From Pseudomonas sp. Teo4 (lineage in GTDB: Bacteria > Pseudomonadota > Gammaproteobacteria > Pseudomonadales > Pseudomonadaceae), in the NCBI RefSeq assembly GCF_034387475.1, contig NZ_JAXCIL010000001.1, positions 186,001-250,000 on the forward strand: 64,000 bases of DNA. The letters run 5' to 3'. Below are positions 1-11,234 of this stretch, one piece after another. Positions within the stretch are counted from its first letter, which is position 1. Each line of letters opens with the position of its first letter. Made by a program: the position numbers and the translations under genes. The notes under the pieces are model-generated. The model saw only the letters and a list, made by a program, of their open reading frames with translations, was not told the origin of the DNA and did no database searches.

Positions 1-851
1 CATTTGAAACCCTCCGCGATGTAGTCGGCCATGCAGTCGGTAATCGGTGACTGGGTTTGCGGATTGCGCAGCAACATCACATTGGCCAGCGGCAGCTGCG
101 GCAAGCCGCTTTGTTCACCCAGAACGCGGACATTGCCGCCAATCAGGCTCTGCAACTGCGCCGTCACCGCCAACCCTGCGGTGACGATGGCGAAAATCGC
201 CGCCAGGCTGGGGCTTGTGTAGGCGATTCGATAGTCGATGCTCTGGGCCTCCAGGGCGTTGCAGGTCCAGGCGCGGCAGAAGCAATCGGTGTTGAACAGC
301 GCCAATGGCATGGGCCGTTGCTCGTGCGGGCAGAAGCCTTCCGCGGCGGCCCAGACCAGGCGTTCCTGGCGCAGCAACTGGCCGACTTCGTTGCCCGGTT
401 CACGGGTGACGATGGTCAGGTCCAGGTCCTGACGCAGCATCAGTTGCTTGGACGAGTCGCAGTGCACCTCCACCTGTACCAGCGGGTAGGCCTGGGCGAA
501 GCTGGAGAGGATGGTCGGCAGAAAACGCATGGCGTAGTCGTCTGGGGTACCGATACGCACCACCCCGACCATGTGCGGCATGCGCAGGGTGTTGAACACC
601 TCGCCATGCAGCTTGAGGATGCGCCGGGCATAGCCCAACAGCACTTGCCCCTCGGCGGTCAGGCGTACCTGGCGGCCGTCGCGCTCGAACAGCTGGCGCT
701 GGAGAATGTCTTCTTCCAGGCGTTTCATCTGCATGCTGACCGCCGACTGGGTGCGGTTGACCACTTCGCCGGCACGGGTGAAGCCGCCTTGTTCGGCGAT
801 GGCGACGAAGGTGCGCAGCACGTCGGCGTCGAGACTCTGATACTGGGACAT
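1..851 (-). CDS. LysR-type transcriptional regulator (partial)
   Basis: The gene runs off the left edge of the window; 283 residues are visible and the C-terminal end is missing. The protein starts MSQYQSLDADVLRTF. Residues about 8-65 are the winged helix-turn-helix (GFTRAGEVVNRTQSAVSM, then a LFERDGRQVRLTAEG wing), typical of LysR-family DNA-binding domains. The rest is the periplasmic-binding-protein-like effector domain, beginning around VGVVRIGTPDDYAMRFLP. The ATG lies 9 bases after a GGAG. It is divergent from the small DUF1127 gene about 100 bases away, so that gene is a possible target. The effector cannot be told from the sequence. Confidence 0.9.
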   Translation of the reverse strand, partial: MSQYQSLDADVLRTFVAIAEQGGFTRAGEVVNRTQSAVSMQMKRLEEDILQRQLFERDGRQVRLTAEGQVLLGYARRILKLHGEVFNTLRMPHMVGVVRIGTPDDYAMRFLPTILSSFAQAYPLVQVEVHCDSSKQLMLRQDLDLTIVTREPGNEVGQLLRQERLVWAAAEGFCPHEQRPMPLALFNTDCFCRAWTCNALEAQSIDYRIAYTSPSLAAIFAIVTAGLAVTAQLQSLIGGNVRVLGEQSGLPQLPLANVMLLRNPQTQSPITDCMADYIAEGFK

Positions 852-947
852 TGCATCAATCTCCGAGATGCATGGCATCAGAAACATTCGTTGGATTGAT
901 CTTAAGCCTGGCCTGAGACTGGAGCCATCAACACGGAGGGCTTCACG

Positions 948-1166
948 ATGAAAGGTCATGTCAGCAGCATCCAGCAACCTGCCTTTTCCCTGAACCACCT
1001 GTGGCATGCGGCCGTCGAGCGTTCGGCGCGCTGGCTGCAGCTGTACCGCCAGCGTCAGGAGCTGGCTCGCCTCAGTGATGCGACCTTGCATGATTTGGGG
1101 TTGAGTCGTGCCGACATCCAGCAAGAGGCGGATCGGCACTTTTGGGATGACCCGCTACGTAAATGA
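948..1166 (+). CDS. DUF1127 (YjiS-like) small protein
   Basis: A 72-residue protein whose C-terminal half carries the DUF1127 pattern: an Arg-rich helix, then ELARLSDATLHDLGLSRADI, the family's L-x-D-LGL-R-D-I core. The start follows a GGAGG at good spacing. Family members are small, basic and often stress-induced, and in some bacteria they affect RNA turnover or phosphate and carbon metabolism; no specific role can be assigned here. It is divergent from the LysR gene and followed directly by a large palindromic repeat rather than a second gene, so it is probably monocistronic. Confidence 0.8.
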   Translation: MKGHVSSIQQPAFSLNHLWHAAVERSARWLQLYRQRQELARLSDATLHDLGLSRADIQQEADRHFWDDPLRK

Positions 1167-1210
1167 GGGGGAGAGCAGAGGCGCATGTCTTTGGTTTTTT
1201 GGCGCCTTTG

Positions 1211-1433
1211 AGATCGAGCGCCGCCCGCGCGCGCATCGCGAGCAAGGCTCGCTCCTACGTTTGTTTCGGGCCAATTACTCCTGTGGGATTTGCGCGCGAA
1301 CGCTGTAGCGCATGACTCGATATCGTGTCGTACAAACAAGGCGGTCGCGCGCGATGGCACAGACGTGACTGGCCAAAAACAAACGTAGGAGCGAGCCTTG
1401 CTCGCGATGCGCCGCGCGGGCGGCGCTCGATCT
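1211..1433. repeat. Large modular palindrome, copy 1
   Basis: About 223 bases forming an imperfect palindrome. The outer arms read GATCGAGCGCCGCCCGCGCG, then GCGAGCAAGGCTCGCTCCTA, then a short GGCCA box, and are repeated in reverse at the other end. An asymmetric centre holds GATATC. Three more copies lie at 8698, 33769 and 40717. The centre is in the opposite orientation to that in the other three. It fills the gap between the DUF1127 gene and the DAHP synthase terminus, and no coding sequence is seen in it. Confidence 0.9.
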
Positions 1434-1472
1434 AATAGGCGTCTCAAACCTCAAGACATGCCCTGATAACAG

Positions 1473-2844
<1,372 letters not shown>

Positions 2845-2933
2845 CTATTGGTCATGGTAACAGTTGGCGGTGCGCTTGTTGCGTCGCAGGTGTTGACGGA
2901 CAATGCGCGTTTTTGTGCGGGCAGGTGGCAGTG

Positions 2934-3689
2934 ATGGCGACGGAGCGGGAAGAGCGGCTACTGGCCCGGGTCGAAGATGCCTTTGGCGTGATCAGCGTGT
3001 ACGAGGTGGACGACTACCGTTTTCTCGAGTTCGGCGATGCCATCGAGCAAAGCTGCGTGTTCACTGCCGACCCCAGTTGGCTGGAGTACGATTACACCCG
3101 CGCCATGCTGGTCGGCGCCCTGTGCCACGCGCAGCCTGAAAGCGCGCTGTTTCTGGGGTTGGGCGCCGGTACCCTGACCCAGGCTTGCATGAAGTTTTTG
3201 CCCCTTGAGGATATCGAGGCCATCGAACTGCGTCCGGACGTGCCGCGCCTGGCCATGGAGTACCTGGGGCTGGACGATGATCCGCGCTTGTACGTGCGCA
3301 TCGGCGATGCCCTTGAGTTGCTGCCGAGCGCGGAACAGGCCGACCTGATCTTCGTCGACCTGTATACCGACCACGGGCCGGGTGTCGGCCACCTGGCGTG
3401 GAATTTTCTGGAGAACTGCCAGAAGCAGCTCAACCCAGGCGGTTGGCTGGTGATCAACCAGTGGGCCAACGATGACGGCAGGCCGCTGGGTGCGGCGCTG
3501 TTGCGTGGGCTGTACCACCGGCATTACTGGGAGCTGCCGGTGAAGGAGGGCAACGTGATCCTGCTGGTGCCGGCGGACCTTGAGCAGACGCTGGATCTGG
3601 ACGGGGTGCGGGCGCGGGCCGAGGCGTTGATGCCGCGTTTGGGGTACAGCCTGGAGAGCCTGATTCGAGAAGTTCGGCCTGCCACTTGA
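2934..3689 (+). CDS. Spermidine synthase-like SAM-fold protein
   Basis: A 251-residue protein with a class I methyltransferase-like fold: glycine-rich loop LFLGLGAGTLTQ at about residues 70-81, acidic ribose-binding stretch IEAIELRPDV, a later VDLYTDHGPG segment in place of the catalytic region, and LNPGGWLVINQW. This matches the spermine/spermidine synthase superfamily members common in Pseudomonas. Aminopropyl transfer is not certain because the family has many orphan paralogues. The ATG was chosen because AGGTGGC precedes it; an upstream TTG in the same frame lacks a ribosome site. The gene is divergent from the DAHP synthase and intact. Confidence 0.75.
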   Translation: MATEREERLLARVEDAFGVISVYEVDDYRFLEFGDAIEQSCVFTADPSWLEYDYTRAMLVGALCHAQPESALFLGLGAGTLTQACMKFLPLEDIEAIELRPDVPRLAMEYLGLDDDPRLYVRIGDALELLPSAEQADLIFVDLYTDHGPGVGHLAWNFLENCQKQLNPGGWLVINQWANDDGRPLGAALLRGLYHRHYWELPVKEGNVILLVPADLEQTLDLDGVRARAEALMPRLGYSLESLIREVRPAT

Positions 3690-3695
3690 TTGTTT

Positions 3696-3804
3696 GGGGC
3701 CGCTTCGCGCCCATCGCAGGCTTCGCCAGCTCCCACCCGTTGGGAGCAGCCCAGAACGACCTGTGGGAGCTGGCGAAGCCTGCGATGGGGCGCGAAGCGG
3801 CCCC
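3696..3804. repeat. Inverted REP pair
   Basis: Two copies of a REP-type unit (GGGGCCGCTTCGCGCCCATC, then GCAGGCTTCGCCAGCTCCCA) face each other around a short spacer and form a near-perfect palindrome just after the stop codon of the preceding gene. The AGGCTTCGCCAGCTCCCA block is the same as in the arms of the large palindrome at 8698. Likely roles are transcript end protection or termination (inference). Confidence 0.85.
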
Positions 3805-3907
3805 AGGATCGAAGGCTTGAAAAAGCGATTCAGCAAACACAAGCATGATGGCCATGCACTGGCTCCCAACCCTGAAAAATTTCCTCACGGTCCCCCTTCA
3901 ATTCGGG

Positions 3908-4129
3908 TATAGTACGCGCCGGTCTTTTAGCGGACCTCAAAATCAGGTGGTGCAAATCCTCCGAGTCCAGCTTCGGCTGCACGTCCGCTAGGCGGACCTT
4001 CCCACGTATTCATTTTCAATCGTTTTCGCAAATCCCCGCCGCCAAAGCTGCCTGGGTGACCGTTTGGTCTTTCAAGGCATGTGCAGCTTTGGAGCATGGG
4101 TCTTTGCGGATGCACCCAGAGGCAGACCC
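3908..4129 (+). promoter_or_regulatory. Putative promoter and structured leader of the DEAD-box helicase gene
   Basis: A TATAGT -10-like hexamer stands about 220 bases before the helicase start, with no good -35. The transcript from it would have a leader of about 200 bases. This holds the hairpins ACCT-caaaatc-AGGT and GTCCGC-tag-GCGGAC and a run of short repeats of GCTTTG. Cold-shock helicase genes in other bacteria have long regulatory leaders, which makes this worth noting, but control has not been shown. No open reading frame in the stretch is convincing. Confidence 0.4.
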
Positions 4130-5808
4130 ATGACCAGGAAACCGGCGGATTCGCCGCTCTCGATCTTAATCCGAACATTGTTGCTGCCGTCCTGGCTACC
4201 GGCTACGAAGAGCCGTCGGCCATTCAGCACCAATCGATCCCGATCATCCTCGCCGGTCACGACATGATCGGCCAGGCGCAGACTGGCACCGGCAAGACCG
4301 CTGCCTTCGCCCTGCCGATCCTCAACAAGATCGACGTGAGCAAGCGCGAACCGCAAGCCCTGATCCTGGCGCCAACCCGTGAGTTGGCGCTGCAAGTAGC
4401 TACCGCATTCGAAACCTACGCCAAGCAGATGCCGGGCGTTAACGTGGTGGCCGTGTACGGTGGTGCCCCAATGGGCCCACAACTGCGTGCCATCCGCAAC
4501 GGCGCGCAAATCGTCGTCGCTACCCCGGGCCGCCTGTGCGACCACCTGCGTCGTGACGAGAAAGTCCTGTCCACCGTTCAGTACCTGGTACTGGACGAAG
4601 CGGACGAGATGCTCAAGCTGGGCTTCATGGATGACCTCGAAGTGATCTTCGACGCCATCCCCGAGTCGCGCCAGACCGTGCTGTTCTCCGCCACCCTGCC
4701 GTCCTCGATCCGCAGCATCGCCGAGCGTCACCTGCGCGAGCCGAAGCACGTCAAGATCCAGAGCAAGACCCAGACCGTTACCGCGATCGACCAGGCCCAC
4801 CTGATGGTCCACGCCGACCAGAAGATCCCGGCTGTGCTGCGTCTGCTGGAAGTGGAAGAGTTCGACGCGCTGATCGCTTTCGTGCGCACCAAGCAAGCCA
4901 CCCTGGACCTGGCCTCCGCGCTGGAAGCCAAGGGCTACAAGGCTGCCGCGCTGAACGGCGACATCGCCCAGAACCAGCGTGAGCGCGTCATCGACTCGCT
5001 CAAGGATGGCCGTCTGGACATCGTTGTCGCCACCGACGTTGCCGCTCGTGGTCTGGACGTACCGCGCATCACCCACGTATTCAACGTGGACATGCCGTAC
5101 GACCCAGAGTCCTACGTGCACCGTATCGGCCGTACCGGCCGTGCCGGTCGCGATGGCCGTGCGCTGCTGCTGGTTACCCCGCGTGAGCGCCGCATGCTGC
5201 AGGTGATCGAGCGTGTAACCGGGCAGAAGGTTGCCGAAGCTCGTCTGCCGAACGCCCAGGCCGTGCTGGATGCGCGCATCAAGAAGCTGACTTCGAGCCT
5301 GGCGCCGCTGGTTGCCGAAGCAGAAGCCACCCATGGCGAACTGTTCGACCGCCTGACCGCCGACCTCGGCTGCAGCCCGCGCGCCCTGGCTTCGGCCCTG
5401 CTGCGCAAGGCCACCAATGGCCAGGCGCTGGACCTGGCAGCGGTAGAGCGCGAGCAGCCGCTGGTGCCAAGCTTCGCCCCGCGTGGTGAGCGCCCTGAGC
5501 GTGGCGAGCGTGCCGAGCGCAGTGATCGTGGCGACCGTGAGCGTCGTGCGCCGATGCCGCTGGCTGAAGGCCGCGTGCGTTGCCGTACCGCCCTGGGTGC
5601 CCGTGATGGTATCGCCGCCAAGAACCTGCTGGGCGCGATCCTCAACGAGGGTGGCCTGGCGCGTGACGCCATCGGCCGTATCCAGGTTCGTGACAGCTTC
5701 AGCCTGATCGAACTGCCGGAAGAAGGCCTGGAGCGTCTGCTGTCCAAGCTCAAGGACACCCGTGTGGCGGGCAAGCAGCTGAAGCTGCGCCGCTACCGCG
5801 AGGACTGA
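4130..5808 (+). CDS. deaD: DEAD-box ATP-dependent RNA helicase (frameshift after start)
   Basis: An ATP-dependent RNA helicase of the DeaD/CsdA type that remodels ribosomal and mRNA structures. Motifs are complete: AQTGTGKT (I), PTRELALQ (Ia), DEAD (II), SAT (III) and HRIGRTGRAGR (VI). An Arg/Glu-rich linker follows, then a C-terminal RNA-binding module around CRTALGARDGIAAKNLLGAI. Length about 559 residues. The natural start is ATGACC after AGAGG; the expected third codon CAG appears as AG, so one C is missing near 4134 and the long frame is entered out of phase. The stop is followed by a strong terminator. A DbpA assignment is less likely given the length and tail. Confidence 0.9.
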
Positions 5809-5818
5809 TCCTGGCGCA

Positions 5819-5854
5819 ATAAAAAATCCCCGGCCTAGGTCGGGGATTTTTTTG
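5819..5854. terminator. Rho-independent terminator (bidirectional)
   Basis: AATCCCCG paired with CGGGGATT around CCTAGGT-like loop bases, with A-runs on one side and seven T on the other. It lies between the convergent helicase and DOPA dioxygenase genes and can serve both. Confidence 0.93.
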
Positions 5855-5913
5855 CCTGTACCGGCCTGATCGCCGCGGCTTGTCGTGGCGACGAACCGCG
5901 GCGATTAGGCCCT

Positions 5914-6680
5914 TCAGTCGAACCGATAAATGTCCATCCCCAGCGCCCCCAAGGTAAAGCCTTGGTGCACCACGCCGAATGCTCCACCTGCCCCCAGTGC
6001 AAAGAACAACGGCAGGAAATGCTCATCGCTGGGATGGTTGCGCACTGCAAACGGTGCCTGCTGCCGATAATCCAGCAGCGCCGATTGATCATCCTCTTGC
6101 AGCTTCTGCACCACCCAATCTCTGAACGCCAACGCCCAAGGCTCGATCACATCCGGCCCAGCATGCCAGTCCAGCTCGCCCAGGTTGTGGGTAATGCTGC
6201 CGGAGCCAATCAGCAGTATGCCTTCCTCTCGCAGGCCCGCCAGCGCCTGGCCGACCTTGATCTGTAGCGCCGGCCCCATTTGGCTGGGCAGCGAGACCTG
6301 AATCACGGGAATGCTTGCATCCGGGTACATGAGCGACAACGGCACCCAGGCGCCATGGTCGAACGGCCGCTGTGGGTCCAGGCGGGCGGGCAGGCCGGCC
6401 TTGCTCAGCAGTGCGCTGACCTTGCCTGCCAGCGCAGGCTCGCCCGGCGCAGGGTACTGCACCGCGTACAGCGCCGCAGGAAACCATAGAAGTCATGCCA
6501 GGTTTCTGGCTGCGCACTGCCGGTCACCAGCAGTTCGCGGCTCTCCCAGTGCGCCGACACCACCACGATCGCCTTTGGACGTGGCAGGGCATTGGCCAGG
6601 CCAGCCAGGGCGGGTCCGCTGGCGCCGGGTTGCAGGGCGAGCATGGGGGAGCCGTGGGAAATGTACAGGCTGGGCAGCAT
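5914..6680 (-). CDS. ygiD: 4,5-DOPA dioxygenase extradiol family protein (frameshift)
   Basis: A member of the LigB-like extradiol dioxygenase family represented by E. coli YgiD. The N-terminus reads MLPSLYISHGSPM with the metal-binding His, followed by VVVSAHWES. Later come GSGSITHN and the C-terminal HPSDEHFLPLFFALGA, all family hallmarks. The protein is cytoplasmic and would bind iron or zinc; its physiological substrate in Pseudomonas is unknown. Restored length is about 255 residues. The frame breaks near 6480, where one C is missing in TTTCCCTGCG. It converges on the helicase terminator and is divergent from tpm. Confidence 0.88.
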
Positions 6681-6783
6681 GGTGGTGTCACCTGGCGGTT
6701 AAGATGCTGTCATCTTCGATCAGATACAGATCGAATTCCAATATAAGATTTTAGCGTTATCTATCTAATATCCAGGAGGAAAC

Positions 6784-7434
6784 ATGGAGGCGGCATTCTG
6801 GCACCGCAAGTGGGCCGACAACCAGATCGGTTTTCATCAGGCCCAGGTCAACCCTTACTTGCAGCGGCACTGGCCTGCGCTCGGGTTGGCGCCCGGTGGT
6901 CGGGTGCTGGTGCCGTTGTGTGGCAAGAGCCTGGACCTGGCCTGGCTGGCGGGGCAGGGGCATCGTGTGCTGGGCGTGGAGCTGTCGCGGCTAGCGGTGG
7001 AGGACTTTTTCCGAGAGCAAGGCTTGGCGGCTGAAGTATCTCAGCAGGGGGCATTCGAGGTTTGGCAGGCCGGTGAAGTGCAGGTCTGGTGTGGGGATGT
7101 CTTCGCCTTGCGGGCCGAGGATGTCGCCGATTGCGTCGGGCTTTATGACCGGGCGGCGTTGATTGCCTTGCCGCCAGCCATGCGGGAACGGTACATGGCG
7201 ATGTTGTCGCAGATCTTGCCGGCGGGTGGTCGCGGGCTGCTGGTGACCCTGGATTATGACCAGTCGAAACTCGACGGGCCGCCGTTTTCGGTGGTGGATA
7301 GCGAGGTTCGCCGGGGCTTTTGCGCTTGGAAAGTGGATGAGCTGGAGGCCTTCGAAGCGATCAAGGAAAGCCCTAAGTTCGTGCAGGCCGGGGTGCCAAG
7401 CCTGCTGGAGCGCGTCTATTGTGTAGCGTTCTGA
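6784..7434 (+). CDS. tpm: Thiopurine S-methyltransferase
   Basis: A 216-residue SAM-dependent methyltransferase of the TPMT family. The N-terminus [19 protein letters not shown] is typical of bacterial TPMTs, which in Pseudomonas methylate selenium and tellurium compounds as well as thiopurines. The SAM site is in [14 protein letters not shown] and VLGVELS. The start is well fixed by AGGAGG seven bases upstream. The gene is intact, stands alone, and is followed by an inverted REP pair and a terminator. Confidence 0.93.
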   Translation: MEAAFWHRKWADNQIGFHQAQVNPYLQRHWPALGLAPGGRVLVPLCGKSLDLAWLAGQGHRVLGVELSRLAVEDFFREQGLAAEVSQQGAFEVWQAGEVQVWCGDVFALRAEDVADCVGLYDRAALIALPPAMRERYMAMLSQILPAGGRGLLVTLDYDQSKLDGPPFSVVDSEVRRGFCAWKVDELEAFEAIKESPKFVQAGVPSLLERVYCVAF

Positions 7435-7450
7435 TTGATATGTTGTAAGT

Positions 7451-7550
7451 ACCGGCCTCTTCGCGGGTAAACCCGCTCCCACAGGTTACCCACTGATATC
7501 AAGAACAGTGGAGTACCTGTGGGAGCGGGTTTACCCGCGAAGAGGCCGGT
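7451..7550. repeat. Inverted REP pair (P. putida-type)
   Basis: ACCGGCCTCTTCGCGGGTAA, then ACCCGCTCCCACAGG, is followed after about 30 bases by its reverse complement. This unit closely resembles the abundant 35-base REP described for P. putida. It lies between convergent tpm and htpX. Confidence 0.92.
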
Positions 7551-7558
7551 ACAGGCCG

Positions 7559-7595
7559 AAAAAGAAAGGGCGACCGAAGTCGCCCTTTCTTTTTC
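7559..7595. terminator. Rho-independent terminator
   Basis: AAAGAAAGGGCGAC, loop CGAA, GTCGCCCTTTCTTTTT. A perfect stem with A/T tails on both sides, so it can end both tpm and htpX transcripts. Confidence 0.95.
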
Positions 7596-7606
7596 GCGTC
7601 AGCCCA

Positions 7607-8496
7607 TCAACCGCGGCGACGCAGCGCCTCGATGCGGTCTTCCAGCGGTGGGTGGCTCATCAGCAGGCCAGCCAGGCCGTGCTTGAGGCCGCCATTGATG
7701 CCAAAGGCGCGCATGGTGTCAGGCATGTGCACCGGCAGGCCCTGTTCCACGCGCAGGCGCTGCAATGCACCGATCATCGCGTTGGTGCCGGCCAGCTGTG
7801 CACCGGCTTCGTCGGCGCGGTATTCGCGGCGGCGCGAGAACCACATGACGATCATGCTGGCCAGAATACCCAGAATCAGTTCGGCGACGATGGTCGCCAC
7901 GTAGTAGGCGATGCCTTGGCCTTCTTCGTTCTTGAAGATGACCTTGTCGACGAAGTTGCCGATGATGCGGGCGAAGAACATCACGAAGGTGTTCACCACG
8001 CCCTGCACCAGCGCCAGGGTCACCATGTCGCCATTGGCCACGTGGCCGATTTCGTGGGCCAGCACGGCGCGCACTTCATCGGGCGAGAAGCGCTCCAGCA
8101 GGCCCTGGGACACGGCGACCAGCGCGTCGTTGCGGTTCCAGCCGGTGGCGAAGGCGTTGGCCTCGTAAGCCGGGAAGATACCCACCTCGGGCATCTTGAT
8201 GCCGGCCTCGCGCGGGACAGCTCCTCGACCGTTTGCAGCAGCCACTGCTCGTGGCGGGTGCGCGGCTGGGAGATGATCTGGGTGCCGGTGGTCATCTTCG
8301 CCATCCACTTGGAGATGAACAGCGAAACGAGGGAGCCGGCGAAGCCGAACACGGCACAGAACACCAGCAGGCTGCTGAGGTTGAGGTCAACCCCGTTGGC
8401 GGCCATGATCCCGTTGAAGCCAAACAGGCTCAGGGTAATGCTTGCAACCAGCACCACCGCAAGGTTGGTGGCTACAAACAACAGAATGCGCATCAT
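7607..8496 (-). CDS. htpX: Membrane zinc protease HtpX (frameshift)
   Basis: Heat-shock metalloprotease of the inner membrane that helps clear misfolded membrane proteins. Two N-terminal membrane segments (about residues 4-24 and 37-57) precede the catalytic HEIGH motif in [14 protein letters not shown]; a third zinc ligand is expected in the [11 protein letters not shown] stretch, and two more hydrophobic segments lie between. The restored protein is about 295 residues, the family norm. Near 8211 the sequence reads CCCGCGCGAGG where CCCGCGAGG restores ELSREAG, an apparent extra GC dinucleotide. The start ATGATG follows CAGGAG. The gene converges on the terminator after tpm. Confidence 0.92.
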
Positions 8497-8697
8497 GGTT
8501 GTTACGTTCTCCTGACGGATGGGTTTGTTGCGTATGCGGGGTATATAAGGGGCCTGCCGTGCCGATTCAATCGGGCGACTATTTCAAACTGTGTACGGCG
8601 GAGTATGGCAGAGGATCTTGCGGGGGCTGTGAGGTAGAGCGTTGCAGGATGTAAGAAACATCCTGTGGGGTATGGCGGGCGGATTTTGTTGAGTTTG

Positions 8698-8925
8698 AGA
8701 TCGAGCGCCGCCCGCGCGCGGCGCATCGCAGGCTTCGCCAGCTCCCACATCTGTTTCGGGCCAGTAACGCCTGTGACAGACGCGCGCGACCGCCTTGTAT
8801 GTACGACGCGATATCAAGCCATGCGCCAAGAACGGTCGCGCGCAAATCTCACAGGAATAATTGGCCCGAAACAGATGTGGGAGCTGGCGAAGCCTGCGAT
8901 GCGCCGCGCGGGCGGCGCTCGATCT
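8698..8925. repeat. Large modular palindrome, copy 2
   Basis: Same outer GATCGAGCGCCGCCCGCGCG arms and GATATC-containing centre as copies 3 and 4. Here both inner arm blocks are GCAGGCTTCGCCAGCTCCCA with its mirror, instead of GCGAGCAAGGCTCGCTCCTA. It occupies most of the 458-base gap between the divergently placed htpX start and the alaA stop; nothing else is seen in the gap. Confidence 0.9.
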
Positions 8926-8954
8926 CACAGATACCACAAATATCCCGCCGAACC

Positions 8955-10166
8955 TTACTGCGAATAACCCTTCAGGAAGTTCCCGATACGGCCAATCGCC
9001 TGCTCCAGGTCATCCACACGCGGCAAGGTCACCACGCGGAAGTGGTCCGGCCATGGCCAGTTGAACGCCGTACCCTGAACGATCAGCAGCTTCTCCGACA
9101 GCAGCAAGTCGAGCACGAACTTCTCGTCGTTGTGGATCGGGCACACTTTCGGGTCGATTTTCGGGAACGCATACAGCGCACCCATCGGCTTGACGCAGCT
9201 CACGCCAGGGATCGAATTGAGCAGTTCGTAGGTGCGATTGCGCTGCTCCAGCAGGCGGCCTGGCGGCAGCACCAGGTCGTTGATGCTCTGGTAGCCGCCC
9301 AGGGCGGTCTGGATGGCGTGCTGGGCCGGCACGTTGGCGCACAGGCGCATGTTGGCCAGCATGTCGATGCCTTCGATGTAGCTCTGGGCGTGCTGCTTGG
9401 GCCCGGAGATGATCAGCCAGCCGGAGCGGAAGCCCGCCACCCGGTACGACTTGGACAGGCCGTTGAAGGTCAGGCACAGCAGGTCTGGGGCCAGCGAGGC
9501 GGTGCTGATGTGCACGGCTTCGTCGTAGAGGATCTTGTCGTAGATCTCGTCCGAGAACACCACCAGGTTGTGCTGACGCGCCAGCTCCAGCATGCCCAGC
9601 AGCAGTTCCTTGGAGTAGACGGCGCCGGTCGGGTTGTTCGGGTTGATGATCACCAGGGCCTTGGTGTTCGGGGTGATCTTGGCCTTGATGTCTTCCAGGT
9701 CCGGGAACCAGTCGGCCTGCTCGTCGCACAGGTAGTGCACCGGCTTGCCACCGGCCAGGCTCACTGCGGCAGTCCACAGCGGGTAGTCAGGTGCCGGGAT
9801 CAGCACTTCGTCGCCGTTGTTGAGCAGGGCCTGCATCGACATCACGATCAACTCGGACACGCCGTTGCCGAGGTAGATGTCCTCGATGGTGACGCCTTCG
9901 ATTTCCTTCTGCTGGCAGTACTGCATCACCGCCTTGCGGGCGCTGAACAGGCCTTTGGAGTCGCTGTAGCCCTGGGCGGTGGGCAGGTTGCGGATCACAT
10001 CCTGAAGGATTTCGTCCGGTGCCTCGAAGCCAAACGGCGCCGGGTTGCCGATGTTCAGCTTGAGGATGCGATGGCCTTCCTCTTCCAGGCGTTTGGCGTG
10101 CTTGAGCACTGGGCCGCGAATGTCGTAGCAGACATTGGCGAGCTTGTTCGATTTGCTGAACTGCAT
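8955..10166 (-). CDS. alaA: Alanine aminotransferase-like PLP enzyme (AlaA/YfbQ)
   Basis: A 403-residue fold-type I aminotransferase that begins MQFSKSNKLANVCYDIRGPV, the typical start of AlaA, which makes alanine from pyruvate and glutamate. PLP lysine lies in NGLSKSYRVAGFRSGW, preceded by VIINPNNPTG and the cofactor Asp in DEIYDKILYD. The substrate carboxylate Arg is in FRVVTLPR near the C-terminus. Intact. The chosen ATG is supported by family length; a frame extension upstream to 10295 has no homology-like character. Divergent from msrB. Confidence 0.9.
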   Translation of the reverse strand: MQFSKSNKLANVCYDIRGPVLKHAKRLEEEGHRILKLNIGNPAPFGFEAPDEILQDVIRNLPTAQGYSDSKGLFSARKAVMQYCQQKEIEGVTIEDIYLGNGVSELIVMSMQALLNNGDEVLIPAPDYPLWTAAVSLAGGKPVHYLCDEQADWFPDLEDIKAKITPNTKALVIINPNNPTGAVYSKELLLGMLELARQHNLVVFSDEIYDKILYDEAVHISTASLAPDLLCLTFNGLSKSYRVAGFRSGWLIISGPKQHAQSYIEGIDMLANMRLCANVPAQHAIQTALGGYQSINDLVLPPGRLLEQRNRTYELLNSIPGVSCVKPMGALYAFPKIDPKVCPIHNDEKFVLDLLLSEKLLIVQGTAFNWPWPDHFRVVTLPRVDDLEQAIGRIGNFLKGYSQ

Positions 10167-10349
10167 GATGTGATCCCGGTTGAGAATACGCGCTGCCGCC
10201 GCCGCCCAGTTCGATAGGTTCGAAAGGTTTGAAAGGGCGGCAGCGAGTGCCAGACTTGGAGCCTTGCACACGAAGCCAACTAATATACGTGCCACCCGCG
10301 CCCTGGAAAAGACGGCGCAGCGTGAAATTCAGCCTGCCGAGGTCCACTT

Positions 10350-10745
10350 ATGCAAAAGATCGACAAAACCCTTGAAGAATGGCGCGCCATGCTCGACCCG
10401 GCCCAGTACCAGGTGTGCCGCCTCAAGGGCACCGAGCGGCCGTTCAGCGGCAAGTACAACAGCGAACGACGCGACGGCATCTACCACTGCATCTGCTGCG
10501 ACCTGCCGCTGTTCGACGCGCAGACCAAGTTCGACTCCGGCTGTGGCTGGCCAAGCTTCTATGCGCCGATCGAAGACAGCGCGATGATCGAAATCCGCGA
10601 CACCTCCCACGGCATGATCCGCACCGAGGTCACCTGCGCCCAGTGCGATGCCCATCTGGGCCATGTGTTCCCCGACGGCCCGCCACCGACCGGCCTGCGC
10701 TACTGCATCAACTCGGTGTGCCTGGACCTCAAGCCGCGTGACTGA
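10350..10745 (+). CDS. msrB: Peptide methionine-R-sulfoxide reductase
   Basis: Reduces methionine-R-sulfoxide in proteins, a cytoplasmic oxidative repair step. At 131 residues it is a standard stand-alone MsrB. Two CxxC pairs (CICC and CAQC) form the structural zinc site. The catalytic Cys lies in [11 protein letters not shown], with SGCGWPSF and [10 protein letters not shown] as further family motifs. It is followed 12 bases later by glutathione peroxidase, so the two antioxidant genes are probably cotranscribed. Confidence 0.96.
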   Translation: MQKIDKTLEEWRAMLDPAQYQVCRLKGTERPFSGKYNSERRDGIYHCICCDLPLFDAQTKFDSGCGWPSFYAPIEDSAMIEIRDTSHGMIRTEVTCAQCDAHLGHVFPDGPPPTGLRYCINSVCLDLKPRD

Positions 10746-10757
10746 CCGGAGCTGAAC

Positions 10758-11234
10758 ATGGCTGGATCGATACTCGACATTCCCTGCGTGACCCTGGGCG
10801 GCGAGCACAAGGTGCTGGGCGACTTCAGTGGCAAGGCGGTGCTGGTAGTCAACACCGCCAGCCAGTGCGGTTTCACCCCGCAGTACAAGGGCCTCGAGCA
10901 ACTGTGGCAGGCGTACCGCGACCGTGGGCTGGTGGTGCTGGGCTTCCCATGCAACCAGTTCGGCAAGCAGGAACCGGGCGACGCACGGGAGATCGCGCAG
11001 TTCTGTGAGCGCAATTTCGGCGTGAGTTTTCCGCTGTTTCGCAAGATCGAAGTCAACGGCCCCGGCGCCCACCCGCTGTTCGTCGAACTGAAACAGCGCG
11101 CCCCGGCCTGCTGGGCACCCAGAAGATCAAGTGGAACTTCACCAAGTTCCTGCTCGACCCGGCCAGTGGCAAGGTCAAACGCTATGGCCCGACCACCAAG
11201 CCTCAGGCGCTGGAGACGGATATCGAGCGTCTGC

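Noticed and set aside
57..899. A 280-residue open frame opposite the LysR gene
   Set aside because: No ribosome site or domain; the minus strand reads a canonical LysR N-terminus and effector domain.
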